Source of the DNA: Clostridium scatologenes
GTDB lineage: Bacteria > Bacillota > Clostridia > Clostridiales > Clostridiaceae
DNA: 64,000 bases
NCBI RefSeq assembly: GCF_000968375.1
Contig: NZ_CP009933.1
Span: 4,898,001-4,962,000, forward strand
Direction of reading: 5' to 3'
Shown here: positions 44,093 to 53,872 of the stretch, piece after piece
Position numbering within the stretch: position 1 is the stretch's first letter
Layout of the letters: every line of letters starts with the position of its first letter
Program-made: the position numbers and the translations under genes
Notes under the pieces: model-generated
Seen by the model: only the letters and a program-made list of their open reading frames with translations
Told to the model about the DNA's origin: nothing
Database searches by the model: none

Positions 44093-45631
44093 ATGGAAAA
44101 AGTAATTGAAATGGTTGGGATAACCAAAGTTTTTCCAGGAACTATTGCAAATGATAATGTAAATTTTGAATTGCTGCAGGGAGAAACGCATGTATTGTTG
44201 GGAGAAAATGGAGCAGGAAAAACCACACTTATGAACATACTTTATGGTTTATATCAGCCAGAAAAAGGCGAAATACGTATAAATGGCAAAGAAGTAAAAA
44301 TTACAAATCCCAATGATGCTATAAAGTTAGGTATAGGTATGGTGCATCAACATTTTATGTTGGTTAGCAATTTTACAATAGCTGAAAATATTGTTTTAGG
44401 TATAGAACCTAAAAAAGGCTTAAAAATAGATATGACTAAAGCTTGTAAAGATGTAAAAGAAATTGCAGATAAATATGGCTTCAATATAAATCCAAAGGAT
44501 ATTATAGAAGATATTTCTGTAGGTCAACAGCAGAAGGTAGAAATATTAAAAGCTTTATACAGAGGAGCGGATGTTTTAATATTAGATGAACCTACTGCAG
44601 TACTTACCCCACAGGAAATAGAAGAATTGGGAGTTATTATAGATAATCTTAAAGCAGAAGGAAAATCAGTAATACTTATAACTCATAAATTAAAAGAAGT
44701 TATGAAAATGAGTGACAGAGTAACTATAATAAGAAGAGGAAAAGTTACAGGAACAGTTAACACTAAGGAAACTAATATAGATCAATTAGCAGAACTTATG
44801 GTAGGTAGAAAAGTAACCTTGGTTGTTAATAAGAATGAAGCAAAAGTAGGTAAAGATATTTTAAATATAGAAAATATAGAAGCAAAGGATCATAGAGGCA
44901 TAATGGCAGTAAAGGACGTAAGCTTAACCGTTAGAGCAGGAGAAATAGTTGGTATAGCAGGAGTAGATGGAAATGGTCAGACGGAGCTTGTGGAAGTTCT
45001 AACTGGGCTTAGAAAACCAGAGTCAGGAAAGATAACATTAAATGGAATAGATATATCTGGTAAATCCCCAAGAAAAATTGCAGACTCTGGTGTAGGACAT
45101 ATTCCAGAAGATAGGCAAAAAAGAGGACTTATATTACAATATTCTTTATTTGAAAATGCAGTACTTGGTACTTATCATAAAAAGCCTTTTAGTAAGGGTA
45201 TAGCAATGAATTACAATGAAATACGTAAGTATTGTAAAAATATTATAGAAGAATTTGATGTAAGAACTCCCAATGAAGAAGTCACAGCAGCATCACTTTC
45301 AGGAGGAAACCAACAAAAGCTTATAGCAGCAAGAGAAATAGCAAAGGATCCAGAACTTTTAATTGCATCTCAACCAACAAGAGGTATAGATGTAGGAGCT
45401 ATAGAATATATACACAAAAGATTGGTACAGGAAAGAGATAAGGGAAAAGCTGTACTTTTGATATCGCTTGAATTAGATGAAATATTAGCTTTATCAGATA
45501 GAATAGCTGTTATGTATGATGGAAATATAGTTGATGTGTTAGATAGAAAAGATGCAGATGAAAAGAAACTAGGAATTCTTATGGCTGGAGGAAGCTTAGA
45601 TAAGGAAAAGGAGGTAAAAACCGTTGAATAA
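44093..45631 (+). CDS. Nucleoside ABC transporter, ATP-binding protein (double ATPase)
   Basis: 512 aa with two ABC domains. The first has GENGAGKTTLMNILYG, a signature ISVGQQQKVEIL and Walker B LILDEPTAVLTP. The second has GVDGNGQTELVEVL, LSGGNQQKLIAARE and a changed Walker B (LIASQPTRGIDVG), as usual in the RbsA/YufO-type. It couples ATP hydrolysis to nucleoside import by the next two genes. The start is forced by an upstream stop. Confidence 0.92.
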   Translation: MEKVIEMVGITKVFPGTIANDNVNFELLQGETHVLLGENGAGKTTLMNILYGLYQPEKGEIRINGKEVKITNPNDAIKLGIGMVHQHFMLVSNFTIAENIVLGIEPKKGLKIDMTKACKDVKEIADKYGFNINPKDIIEDISVGQQQKVEILKALYRGADVLILDEPTAVLTPQEIEELGVIIDNLKAEGKSVILITHKLKEVMKMSDRVTIIRRGKVTGTVNTKETNIDQLAELMVGRKVTLVVNKNEAKVGKDILNIENIEAKDHRGIMAVKDVSLTVRAGEIVGIAGVDGNGQTELVEVLTGLRKPESGKITLNGIDISGKSPRKIADSGVGHIPEDRQKRGLILQYSLFENAVLGTYHKKPFSKGIAMNYNEIRKYCKNIIEEFDVRTPNEEVTAASLSGGNQQKLIAAREIAKDPELLIASQPTRGIDVGAIEYIHKRLVQERDKGKAVLLISLELDEILALSDRIAVMYDGNIVDVLDRKDADEKKLGILMAGGSLDKEKEVKTVE

Positions 45632-46718
45632 TAATAAAATAAAACAGGCAGTGATAAATGTTATAAAAAGTTTAGCATTCCCTTTATTTTCAATAATTGT
45701 TTCATTTTTCGTAGCAGTATTTTTTGTAATGTGGTCAAAAGGATATGGAATAGGAGATTACTTTACTGCGCTGACAGATTTAATTGGAACTATAATAAAT
45801 GGAAGCTTTGGAGATACCGCTAAAACTTTAGAAACAATGGTTTTTGTAACGCCTTTAATATTTACAGGGGTAGCAAATGCTATTGCTTTTAAATGTGGAT
45901 TGTTTAATATAGGAGTTGAGGGACAATTTACAATAGGACTTATAGCAGCTGCCATAGTAGGTTTAATACCTGGATTAAGTCCATGGGTACATGTACCTTT
46001 AATAATACTTTCAGGTATTATAGGAGGAGGAATCTGGGGAGCAATACCAGGTTATTTAAGAGCTAAGTATGGAACCAGTGAGGTTATAAATACAATAATG
46101 ATGAATTACATAGCTTTAAATGTAGTTAATATTATAGTGCTTAGGACTCCTATTGGTGTTGCATCAAAAGCATCTACACCAACTATACAAGCAAGTGCTC
46201 AACTCTTAAAATTTACTGGAATTAGTAGAGCAAATATAGGACTTATATTTGCGCTTATATGTGCTGTTTTTATATATTGGTTACTTTGGAAAACAACTAT
46301 AGGATATGAGATAAGAGCAGTAGGCTTAAATCCATTAGGAGCAGAATACGGTGGAATAAATGTAGCGAAGAATGCAGTGTTAGCAATGGTTTTGTCAGGA
46401 GCTATTGCAGGTATTGGTGGAGCATGTCACCTGGCAGGAGTTATGTATAATGCAACAGATTTAATGGCTAACATTGGATATGGATTTGATGGTATGGCAG
46501 TTGCTCTTTTAGCAAAAAGTAATCCAATAGGATGTATACCAGCAGCTATATTATTTGGAGCATTAAATAGTAGTTCGAGAATACTTCAATTAAATTCTAT
46601 ACCAAAGGAAATAGTTTATTTGATTCAATCAATTGTAATCATATTTGTAGCCACAGACTATATAGTTAAATACTTAGAAAATAGAAAGAGAAGAAAGGGG
46701 GTAATTGCAAATGGATAA
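45624..46718 (+). CDS. Nucleoside ABC transporter, permease 1
   Basis: 364 aa BPD_transp_2 family membrane protein with about eight to ten hydrophobic segments and the family motif GLFNIGVEGQFTIGLIAAAIVG, as in YufP/NupP. It starts at TTG 45624 behind AAAGGAGGT, overlapping the ATPase gene by eight bases. It forms the membrane pore with the next gene. Confidence 0.9.
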   Translation: MNNNKIKQAVINVIKSLAFPLFSIIVSFFVAVFFVMWSKGYGIGDYFTALTDLIGTIINGSFGDTAKTLETMVFVTPLIFTGVANAIAFKCGLFNIGVEGQFTIGLIAAAIVGLIPGLSPWVHVPLIILSGIIGGGIWGAIPGYLRAKYGTSEVINTIMMNYIALNVVNIIVLRTPIGVASKASTPTIQASAQLLKFTGISRANIGLIFALICAVFIYWLLWKTTIGYEIRAVGLNPLGAEYGGINVAKNAVLAMVLSGAIAGIGGACHLAGVMYNATDLMANIGYGFDGMAVALLAKSNPIGCIPAAILFGALNSSSRILQLNSIPKEIVYLIQSIVIIFVATDYIVKYLENRKRRKGVIANG

Positions 46719-47643
46719 GGTAACACTTATTATAATAATACTGGCATCTACCCTAAGAATGGCAACGCCTTTAATATTTGCAGGCCTTGGAGGTGTATTT
46801 TCAGAAAAATCGGGAGTTGTAAATATAGGACTTGATGGTATGATGACAATAGGTGCTTTCTTCGCAGTTTTTGGTTCTTATGCTACAGGAAGTCCTATAA
46901 TGGGAATTTTATTTGCAGCAATAGCAGGTGGATTTTTAGCTTTGATACATGCTTTTCTAAGTATAACTTTAAAAGCAGATCAAATAATATCAGGTACTGC
47001 TATAAATTTATTTTCAACAGCTTTTGCTAGTTTTCTTATATTTAAAATATTTAAAAAAGGTGGTCAAACAGATATAGTAACAGGACTTCCTTATGCAATA
47101 CCAGTAGCTGTAAAGGAAATTCCTGTAATAGGACCATTTTTAGCAGGATTAAACTGGTTTGTAGTACTTGCCATAGTACTTGTATTTGTAGTAAACTTTG
47201 TGTTGTTTAAAACTCCTATAGGACTTAGAATAAGAGCAGTAGGAGAACATCCCAGCGCAGCAGATACACTTGGTATAAATGTTTATAAGATTAGATATTC
47301 TTGTGTAATACTTTCAGGAATACTTGCAGGTATAGGAGGCGCCGCTTTATCAATAGGTATGACTCCAGTTTACAAAGAAGGAATGGTAGCAGGGCGTGGA
47401 TTTATAGCATTAGCAGCTATGATATTTGGTAACTGGAAACCAAAGGGAACTATGTGGGCATGTTTACTATTTGCATTTGGTAATGCTTTAGAAATAAATG
47501 CTCAAAGCCTTTCACTAAATATACCAACAGAAATTTACTCAATGATACCTTATATATTAACAATGCTTGCACTTGCAGGGTTTGTAGGAAAAACTACAGC
47601 ACCAGCTGCAGATGGTGTACCATACGAAAAAGGACAAAGATAA
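46711..47643 (+). CDS. Nucleoside ABC transporter, permease 2
   Basis: 310 aa from the ATG at 46711, nine bases after GGGGG; the TTG at 46705 is too close. It has multiple membrane segments and the motif KSGVVNIGLDGMMTIGAFFAVFG, as in YufQ/NupQ. It overlaps the end of permease 1. No substrate-binding lipoprotein (BmpA/NupN) follows, so that component must be encoded elsewhere. A strong terminator ends the operon. Confidence 0.9.
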   Translation: MDKVTLIIIILASTLRMATPLIFAGLGGVFSEKSGVVNIGLDGMMTIGAFFAVFGSYATGSPIMGILFAAIAGGFLALIHAFLSITLKADQIISGTAINLFSTAFASFLIFKIFKKGGQTDIVTGLPYAIPVAVKEIPVIGPFLAGLNWFVVLAIVLVFVVNFVLFKTPIGLRIRAVGEHPSAADTLGINVYKIRYSCVILSGILAGIGGAALSIGMTPVYKEGMVAGRGFIALAAMIFGNWKPKGTMWACLLFAFGNALEINAQSLSLNIPTEIYSMIPYILTMLALAGFVGKTTAPAADGVPYEKGQR

Positions 47644-47648
47644 AAAAT

Positions 47649-47696
47649 AATCCACATTGTGAATAATTAATTACTCACAATGTGGATTGATTTTTT
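47649..47696. terminator. Terminator between convergent operon and cstA-like gene
   Basis: AATCCACATTGTGA (47649-47662) and TCACAATGTGGATT (47675-47688) form a 14-pair stem, followed by GATTTTTT on the plus strand. On the minus strand it follows the cstA-like stop and has a TATTTTTTA run. Confidence 0.9.
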
Positions 47697-47697
47697 A

Positions 47698-49479
47698 TTA
47701 AGCTGTAGTGCTTTCAGATGATTTTATTTTCTTCAAATCTTTAATCCATACTTTAGCACTTTCAAATAATATAATTAATACAAGTACTATAAGTATAACA
47801 GACATACAAGCTAATAATGTTTTGCCCTGAGGTATATAATTAATTAATACATTTTCTATACAAGCAGTTATTGTTATTACAGTTATACATATCATTGGTA
47901 TGAATGTAATTAAGGCATACATTGGTTTGCCTTTCTTTATAATTATTGTAGTACCTATGGCAAAGGCTATAGCAGATAACAATTGATTAGCAATACCGAA
48001 TAAAGGCCATATTGTATTTACATTACCTGTGAATAACAGGTATCCCCAACTAAACGAGATTAAAGCACTAAAGAATACAAGATTAAACCAAGATTCTTTG
48101 TTTCCAAAAGGTTTATAGAACTTAGCACATAAGTCTTGAAGTAGGTATCTTCCTATTCTTGTACCAGAATCTATAGTAGTTAATATGAACAATGCTTCGA
48201 ACATTATACAGAAATGATACCAGTAAGACATTAAGCTCTCAAGTCCTGGAAGTTTGTAGAATACGTAAGACATACCAACTGCTAAAGATACAGATCCACC
48301 TGTTCTTCCAGCTAAGTTTTCACCAACCATTTGTGAAAGCATTGGAAGTTCTTTTGGTATCATATGAAGTTTAGCAAATGCCGCTGGTGCTGAGTTTATA
48401 GCAAAATAATCAGCTGTTGGTAGACAAGTTGCTGCAATTAATGCCATCAAGGCTATAAAGGATTCAAAAAGCATAGCACCAAATCCTATAGGAAGAATGT
48501 CACGCTCATTAGCTATAAGTTTAGGTGTTGTACCTGTACTTATTAATGCATGGAATCCAGATAAAGCACCACAGGCTATTGTAATAAATAAGAACGGGAA
48601 TACTTTACCAGGAACTACAGGACCACCACCATTTACAAAGTTAGTAACAGCTGGCATTTGGATAGTTGGTCTAACAAATATTATACCTATTACTAAGAAT
48701 CCAATAACACCAATTTTCATGTATGTGCTTAGATAATCTCTTGGAAGTAATAGAAGCCATACAGGAAGTGCTGCTGCAAGAAAACCATATATTGCAAGGA
48801 TTAAAGACATTTGTTTAGCATTAAAAGTCAAATATGGTGCTAAAGCAGTATGTTGAATATATGGACCTGCAATAACTCCAACCATTATAAGAACCATACC
48901 AATAATTGTAGCTTCGAGAATTTTTCCAGGTCTTAAAAATTTTAAATATAAACCAACCAAGAAAGCAACTGGAATAGTAAAGCCAACTGTAAAAGTACCC
49001 CATGGACTGTTATAAAGTGAGTTAACAACTGGTAGTCCAAGACCAGCCATAGCAATTATTAATATAAATAATACAGCGATAGAAGTAACAAATCCCATTC
49101 GATTTCCAAGATTTGTTCTAGCAATTTCGGCAATGGATTCTCCATCGTGTCTAACTGATGCAAATAGTAGTACCATATCATGTACGGCACCAGCAAGTGC
49201 ACCTCCAATTAGAATCCATAGTGTTCCAGGAAGATAACCAAACTGTGCGGCCAAAACAGGTCCAATAAGTGGTCCAGCTCCGGCAATTGCTGCAAAATGA
49301 TGACCAAAAAGCACTAGCTTATTGGTAGGAACATAATCACGTCCATCTTCATGTGTTTTAGATGGGACTTCTCTAGTTTCATCTAAAACTAATACTTTAG
49401 CAGCTATCCATGATCCATAAAATCTGTAAGCTAAAATTAATACAAGTGCACCGATAATAACGAGTACAATCGAGTTCAT
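47698..49479 (-). CDS. CstA/BtsT-family pyruvate or peptide transporter
   Basis: 593 aa integral membrane protein on the minus strand with about 16 hydrophobic segments. Motifs: RFYGSWIAAKVL near the N-terminus, FGHHFAAIAGAGPLIGPVLAAQFGY, and FHALISTGTTPKLI. The family imports peptides or, as in E. coli BtsT, pyruvate. The ATG follows AAGGGGGGCC on the minus strand. It is divergent from a LytS/LytR system, as the BtsSR-BtsT theme in other bacteria would predict. Confidence 0.88.
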   Translation of the reverse strand: MNSIVLVIIGALVLILAYRFYGSWIAAKVLVLDETREVPSKTHEDGRDYVPTNKLVLFGHHFAAIAGAGPLIGPVLAAQFGYLPGTLWILIGGALAGAVHDMVLLFASVRHDGESIAEIARTNLGNRMGFVTSIAVLFILIIAMAGLGLPVVNSLYNSPWGTFTVGFTIPVAFLVGLYLKFLRPGKILEATIIGMVLIMVGVIAGPYIQHTALAPYLTFNAKQMSLILAIYGFLAAALPVWLLLLPRDYLSTYMKIGVIGFLVIGIIFVRPTIQMPAVTNFVNGGGPVVPGKVFPFLFITIACGALSGFHALISTGTTPKLIANERDILPIGFGAMLFESFIALMALIAATCLPTADYFAINSAPAAFAKLHMIPKELPMLSQMVGENLAGRTGGSVSLAVGMSYVFYKLPGLESLMSYWYHFCIMFEALFILTTIDSGTRIGRYLLQDLCAKFYKPFGNKESWFNLVFFSALISFSWGYLLFTGNVNTIWPLFGIANQLLSAIAFAIGTTIIIKKGKPMYALITFIPMICITVITITACIENVLINYIPQGKTLLACMSVILIVLVLIILFESAKVWIKDLKKIKSSESTTA

Positions 49480-49513
49480 AGTATAAGGCCCCCCTTAATT
49501 AATAATATTATTT

Positions 49514-49529
49514 TTGCAAACCTTTACAA
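49514..49529 (-). promoter_or_regulatory. Candidate cre-like site upstream of the CstA-type gene
   Basis: TTGCAAACCTTTACAA (plus strand) matches the CcpA cre consensus WTGNAANCGNWNNCWW with one mismatch at the central CG. It lies 35-50 bases upstream of the cstA-like start. TTACAA also repeats at 49524 and 49542, 18 bp apart, which could instead be LytTR-type direct half-sites. Both readings are weak. Confidence 0.3.
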
Positions 49530-49765
49530 TGAAATAAAAGATTACAAGAAAATAATATAACATTCTGAAGAAAAAAAAATGTATATATGGTTGAAAGATA
49601 AAAAAAAGGAGGTGTATGGTAAAATATGATAGGTGTTTGACATGATAAAAAAAGAATAATCTGAAAATTAAAATGTATTCTTATTGGATCAATTTTAGGC
49701 ATTGCATTTATACCTTCCTTTAAAGTAGTATAATAATATACTTAAATAAAAGGAGGTGAATAAAA

Positions 49766-51412
49766 TTGATATATGTGCAATTATTAGAGCGCATGGCATT
49801 GATTGCCTTAGCAGCATATATATATAATCAATCGCATATGTTTAAAAATCTGATTAAAGATGAACTGAAGATTATAGATAAAATAATTATGATTATATTT
49901 TTTTGTTCATTATCAATAATAGGAACATATACAGGAATAAGTTTGGAACCTTATGCTATAGCAAATACTAGACCTATAGGAGCGATAGTAGCAGGATATG
50001 TTGGTGGACCAGTTATTGGAATAATAGTAGGCATAATAGCAGGTACACACAGGTACTTTATGGGTGGATATACTGCTTTAGCTTGTGGAATTGCAACAGT
50101 AATAGAGGGAATTACAGGGGCTTTGGCAAGAAAGTATTCAAAAAATGGTGATTTTAGTGTAAAAAGTGGATTTATAGGTGCAATTGTAGCTGAGATGCTG
50201 CAGATGGTAATGCTGTTGATTTTTGCAAGGCCTCTACCAGATGCTGCAAGTTTAGTAAAATTTATAGCCTTACCTATGATAACGATAAATTCCATAGGAG
50301 TAATTATTTTCTTGAATATAATACAAAATGCAAGAGATGAATATAATAGAATTGGGGCTATTCAAACTCAAAAAGTGTTAAAGATTGCAAAAAAAACTAT
50401 GGATTATATGAGGCAAGGATTAAACCAAGATACTGCAAAAAGTATATCAAAAATTATATATGAAACAACAGATACTAAAGGAGTATTTATAGGAGATAAG
50501 AAAGAGTTTCTTAGCTATTGTGGTAGAGGTGTTGATGAAGAAAAGTTGAAAATGAAATTGAAGGTATATTATGAAACTCCGGATTATAGTTTAATTAAAT
50601 TTATAAGTAATAATAAACCTACACTTTTTTTATGTGCTCCATTTTTAATATCTAATACTAGCTTTGAAGGAGTTTTAGGGCTAGAAGTTGATTTAGGAAA
50701 GGAAAATGACAAATATGTTTGGGAATTTGTTAAAGAATTAAGTGAATTACTTTCTACTCAAATAGAATTATATAAAGTAAATAAGCTAGCAGAAGAGGCT
50801 TCTACTGCTGAATTTAGAGCTTTAAGATCACAGATACAGCCACATTTCTTATTTAATGCTTTAAATACAATATCCTCTTTTTGCAGAACTAATCCTTTAA
50901 AGGCTAAAGAATTGATTATAGATTTGTCTAATTATTTTAGACAAACCCTTAAAAGAGAAGAAGATTTTGTTTCTTTAAAAGATGAACTTGAATTTATACA
51001 ATCTTATTTATCTATAGAAAAAGCTAGATTTGGAGAAAGGCTTAAAATCATTATAGATATACCAGAAAACTTAATGAATATTAAAATGCCTGTATTTATG
51101 CTTCAGCCTATAATAGAAAATTCTATTAAACATGGGATATTGCCTAAGCCTTCAGGGGGATCTGTTTTTGTTAAAGCTAATTGCTGCAATGAAGAAGTTC
51201 TATTTTTAATTGAGGATACAGGAGTTGGAATGGATGGAGAAACATTAAATCAGATTGTAAATAATTGGCCAGGAATAGGGCTTAAAAATGTAAATGAAAG
51301 ATTAAAATTATTATACGGAGAAGATTATGGCTTAAAAATAGATACAAACATAGATAAGGGTACTAAAGTTCAATTTTTAATACCAAAGGAGGTAAAATCT
51401 GTCGATGGATAA
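49766..51412 (+). CDS. LytS-type sensor histidine kinase (5TM)
   Basis: 548 aa. The first about 200 residues are hydrophobic (5TM-5TMR_LYT type: PIGAIVAGYVGGPVIGIIVG, FMGGYTALACGIATVIEGITG), then a GAF-like middle, then the His_kinase domain with the phosphorylated His360 in SQIQPHFLFNAL and a HATPase (ENSIKHGI, EDTGVGM). The start is TTG 49766, nine bases after AGGAGGTG. It overlaps the response regulator gene by eight bases. Relatives sense extracellular pyruvate or peptides. Confidence 0.9.
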   Translation: MIYVQLLERMALIALAAYIYNQSHMFKNLIKDELKIIDKIIMIIFFCSLSIIGTYTGISLEPYAIANTRPIGAIVAGYVGGPVIGIIVGIIAGTHRYFMGGYTALACGIATVIEGITGALARKYSKNGDFSVKSGFIGAIVAEMLQMVMLLIFARPLPDAASLVKFIALPMITINSIGVIIFLNIIQNARDEYNRIGAIQTQKVLKIAKKTMDYMRQGLNQDTAKSISKIIYETTDTKGVFIGDKKEFLSYCGRGVDEEKLKMKLKVYYETPDYSLIKFISNNKPTLFLCAPFLISNTSFEGVLGLEVDLGKENDKYVWEFVKELSELLSTQIELYKVNKLAEEASTAEFRALRSQIQPHFLFNALNTISSFCRTNPLKAKELIIDLSNYFRQTLKREEDFVSLKDELEFIQSYLSIEKARFGERLKIIIDIPENLMNIKMPVFMLQPIIENSIKHGILPKPSGGSVFVKANCCNEEVLFLIEDTGVGMDGETLNQIVNNWPGIGLKNVNERLKLLYGEDYGLKIDTNIDKGTKVQFLIPKEVKSVDG

Positions 51413-52175
51413 AATAAAATGTGTTGTGTTAGAAGACGAGATTCCAGCAGCAGAAGAACTTAAATATATATTATCTCAATATGAACTAATAGATATAGTA
51501 GGAATTGGTTATGATGGCATTAGTGGACTAGAACTTATTAAAAATAAAAAGCCCGAAGCTGTTTTTATGGATATAAATATGCCACTCCAAAATGGAATTG
51601 AACTTGCAAGAAAGGTTAGAGAGTTTGATGAAAACATATATATAATTTTTGTTACAGCCTATGAAGAACATGCGGTACAAGCTTTTGAAGTAAATGCACT
51701 TGATTATATTTTAAAACCATTTGATGAGAAAAGGATAGAGATTACTGTAAAAAGATTAGTAAATAAATTTAAAAATAAAACTATAGATGAAGAAAAACTT
51801 CCTGATATTATAAACGATATAATAAATAAAATCGATAAAGAAGAAAGAATTGTAAAGAAAATACCTTGTGAAAAAAACGGAAAAATTGTATTAGTAAACA
51901 TAAAAGACATATACTATTGTTACATAAAAGATGAAAAAACTTATGTTAAAGCTAAAGATGGTACATATTTAGTTGGTTTTACACTTCAGCAAATAGAAGG
52001 AAAAACTGATTTTTTTAGAGCTCATAGAAGTTATTTAGTGAATATGGATAATATTAAGGAATTATACTCTTGGTTTAATGGTACTTATAAGTTAGTAATG
52101 AATGATAATAATAGATCAGAAATACCTATAAGTCGTAACAATGTTAAGAAGTTAAAAGAGATAATTGGAATTTAG
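51405..52175 (+). CDS. LytTR-family response regulator
   Basis: 256 aa. The receiver domain has acidic residues near 10-12, phospho-acceptor Asp56 (VFMDINMP) and a later Lys (ILKPFDEKR). The C-terminal LytTR DNA-binding domain starts near residue 150 (KNGKIVLVNIKDIYYCYIKD, FFRAHRSYLVNMDNIKEL, EIPISRNNVKKLKE). It is encoded with the LytS-type kinase and probably activates the divergent CstA-type gene. Confidence 0.92.
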   Translation: MDKIKCVVLEDEIPAAEELKYILSQYELIDIVGIGYDGISGLELIKNKKPEAVFMDINMPLQNGIELARKVREFDENIYIIFVTAYEEHAVQAFEVNALDYILKPFDEKRIEITVKRLVNKFKNKTIDEEKLPDIINDIINKIDKEERIVKKIPCEKNGKIVLVNIKDIYYCYIKDEKTYVKAKDGTYLVGFTLQQIEGKTDFFRAHRSYLVNMDNIKELYSWFNGTYKLVMNDNNRSEIPISRNNVKKLKEIIGI

Positions 52176-52208
52176 AACAAATGAAAATTTAGATTAATTG
52201 GTGATTAT

Positions 52209-53849
52209 ATGAAGTTTGAAAGATTATCTATGAAAATAAAGTTAACTATATTTTTTGCTTTACTCTCAGTTATTCTATTTGTATCAGTAGGTTTACTATT
52301 TTTTGAAAGTAATAAAAAAATTGTAATAGATGCTAAACAAAAAGAATTTAAAACCCTTTCTAAGGAAACAGCAAACAAGATAGAAAGATTTTTCTTTGAA
52401 AGATATGGTGATATAGAAGTAATGTGTAATTCATCCATATTGAATAGAAATGACATAGATGAAAACATTAAGTTAGGGTATATAAAAAGTGTTAGAAATG
52501 CATACAAAACATATGAATATATTTTAACTACAGATAATTATGGAAATATAAAAACTATTTCAGGCAATTTAAAAGGAGATTATAATTATAAAAAGTGGAT
52601 AGATAGTGCTAGAAATAATGAATTTTTTGTATCAGATTTTACTTATATACCACAGGAAAAAGCATATTTTATTTATTTTATAGCACCTATAAAAGATGAT
52701 ACAGGTTCAGTAACTGGTAAGATAGTAGAAAAAGTACAACTTGATTCTATAACAGATATAGTAAAAAATGTTGGATTAGATAAATCTGGAAATGCTTATC
52801 TTGTTTCAAATAATGGAAGTTACATATTGTATAATAGGAAAAACAGTCCACACATAAATTTAAATGCAGAGCAGGGAAAGGTATATTATAATGAATATGA
52901 TGGAAGTAAATTTGTATATACTTTTTATCCAATAAAAAAGTATGAAACTCAAAAAAATACTTGGTATCTTGTGATAGAACAGCCCGAAAAAGATGCTTTT
53001 GAAGTTAGCTATAACTTAAGAAATTTTACTTTGGTTGTAATTATAATTTCTATATTTATAATATTTATTGTAGCACTTATAGCATCTGAAAAGATAACAA
53101 AACCATTTAAAATAATGAATTTAAACTTAAAATCTATGGAACAAAGAGTTATAAGAATATCTGATGAACTAGAGAGAAGCGTGATGAGGGCCAAAAGTTT
53201 AGAAGCTTTAGCAACTATGTCCGCAGGTATGGCACATGAAATAAGAAATCCATTAACATCTATAAGTGGATATGCTCAGTATATTCAGTTAGAGTTATCA
53301 GAAAATAATAAACTTCAAGAAGATATATCTATAATAATTAATGAAGTTGATAGATTAAATAGAATTGTAGATAGGTTTTTAAGTTTTGCTAGACCTAAGG
53401 AGTTAAGTTTAAAATTAGAAAGCATAAATGATATAGTAGAAGATGTGAAAAAAATATTAAGTAATGATACATGTTGTAGTAATATAAAGTTAAATGTTAA
53501 TTTAAATAAAGTACCTAATATATTAATGGATAGGGATCAAATATATCAGGTAATACTTAATATAGCTATTAATGGTGTTCAATCTATGCCATATGGAGGA
53601 AGTTTAACTATAAATACAGGGTATATAAAAATGTCAAAAATAATTTTTGTGGATATAGAAGATACGGGAGTTGGAATATCAATTGAAGATTATGATAAAA
53701 TATTTCAACCATTTTTCACCACTAAAGATAAAGGAGTTGGATTAGGACTTCCTATTTGTTTAAGAATAGTCGAAAATCATAATGGATTTATTGAAGTTGC
53801 TAGTAACGGAAAAAAAGGTACAAAGTTTACTATAAAAATTCCAATGTGA
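52209..53849 (+). CDS. Sensor histidine kinase with extracytoplasmic sensor
   Basis: 546 aa. One membrane helix near residues 8-30, a large extracytoplasmic sensor of the dCache type to about residue 270, a second helix (FTLVVIIISIFIIFIVALIA), then HisKA (SAGMAHEIRNPLTSISGYAQ) and HATPase (NIAINGVQSMPYGG, DTGVGISIEDYD, KGVGLGLPIC). The layout matches AtoS-like kinases paired with NtrC-type regulators. It overlaps the sigma-54 activator frame and is translated with it. Confidence 0.9.
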   Translation: MKFERLSMKIKLTIFFALLSVILFVSVGLLFFESNKKIVIDAKQKEFKTLSKETANKIERFFFERYGDIEVMCNSSILNRNDIDENIKLGYIKSVRNAYKTYEYILTTDNYGNIKTISGNLKGDYNYKKWIDSARNNEFFVSDFTYIPQEKAYFIYFIAPIKDDTGSVTGKIVEKVQLDSITDIVKNVGLDKSGNAYLVSNNGSYILYNRKNSPHINLNAEQGKVYYNEYDGSKFVYTFYPIKKYETQKNTWYLVIEQPEKDAFEVSYNLRNFTLVVIIISIFIIFIVALIASEKITKPFKIMNLNLKSMEQRVIRISDELERSVMRAKSLEALATMSAGMAHEIRNPLTSISGYAQYIQLELSENNKLQEDISIIINEVDRLNRIVDRFLSFARPKELSLKLESINDIVEDVKKILSNDTCCSNIKLNVNLNKVPNILMDRDQIYQVILNIAINGVQSMPYGGSLTINTGYIKMSKIIFVDIEDTGVGISIEDYDKIFQPFFTTKDKGVGLGLPICLRIVENHNGFIEVASNGKKGTKFTIKIPM

Positions 53850-53872
53850 TGTACATTAAGGTAGGAGATTTT

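Noticed and set aside
49616..49645. Nine-codon ORF (MVKYDRCLT) behind AAAGGAGGT upstream of the LytS-type gene
   Set aside because: The ribosome site is good but the ORF is too short to support, with no second signal; it could be chance or a leader peptide.
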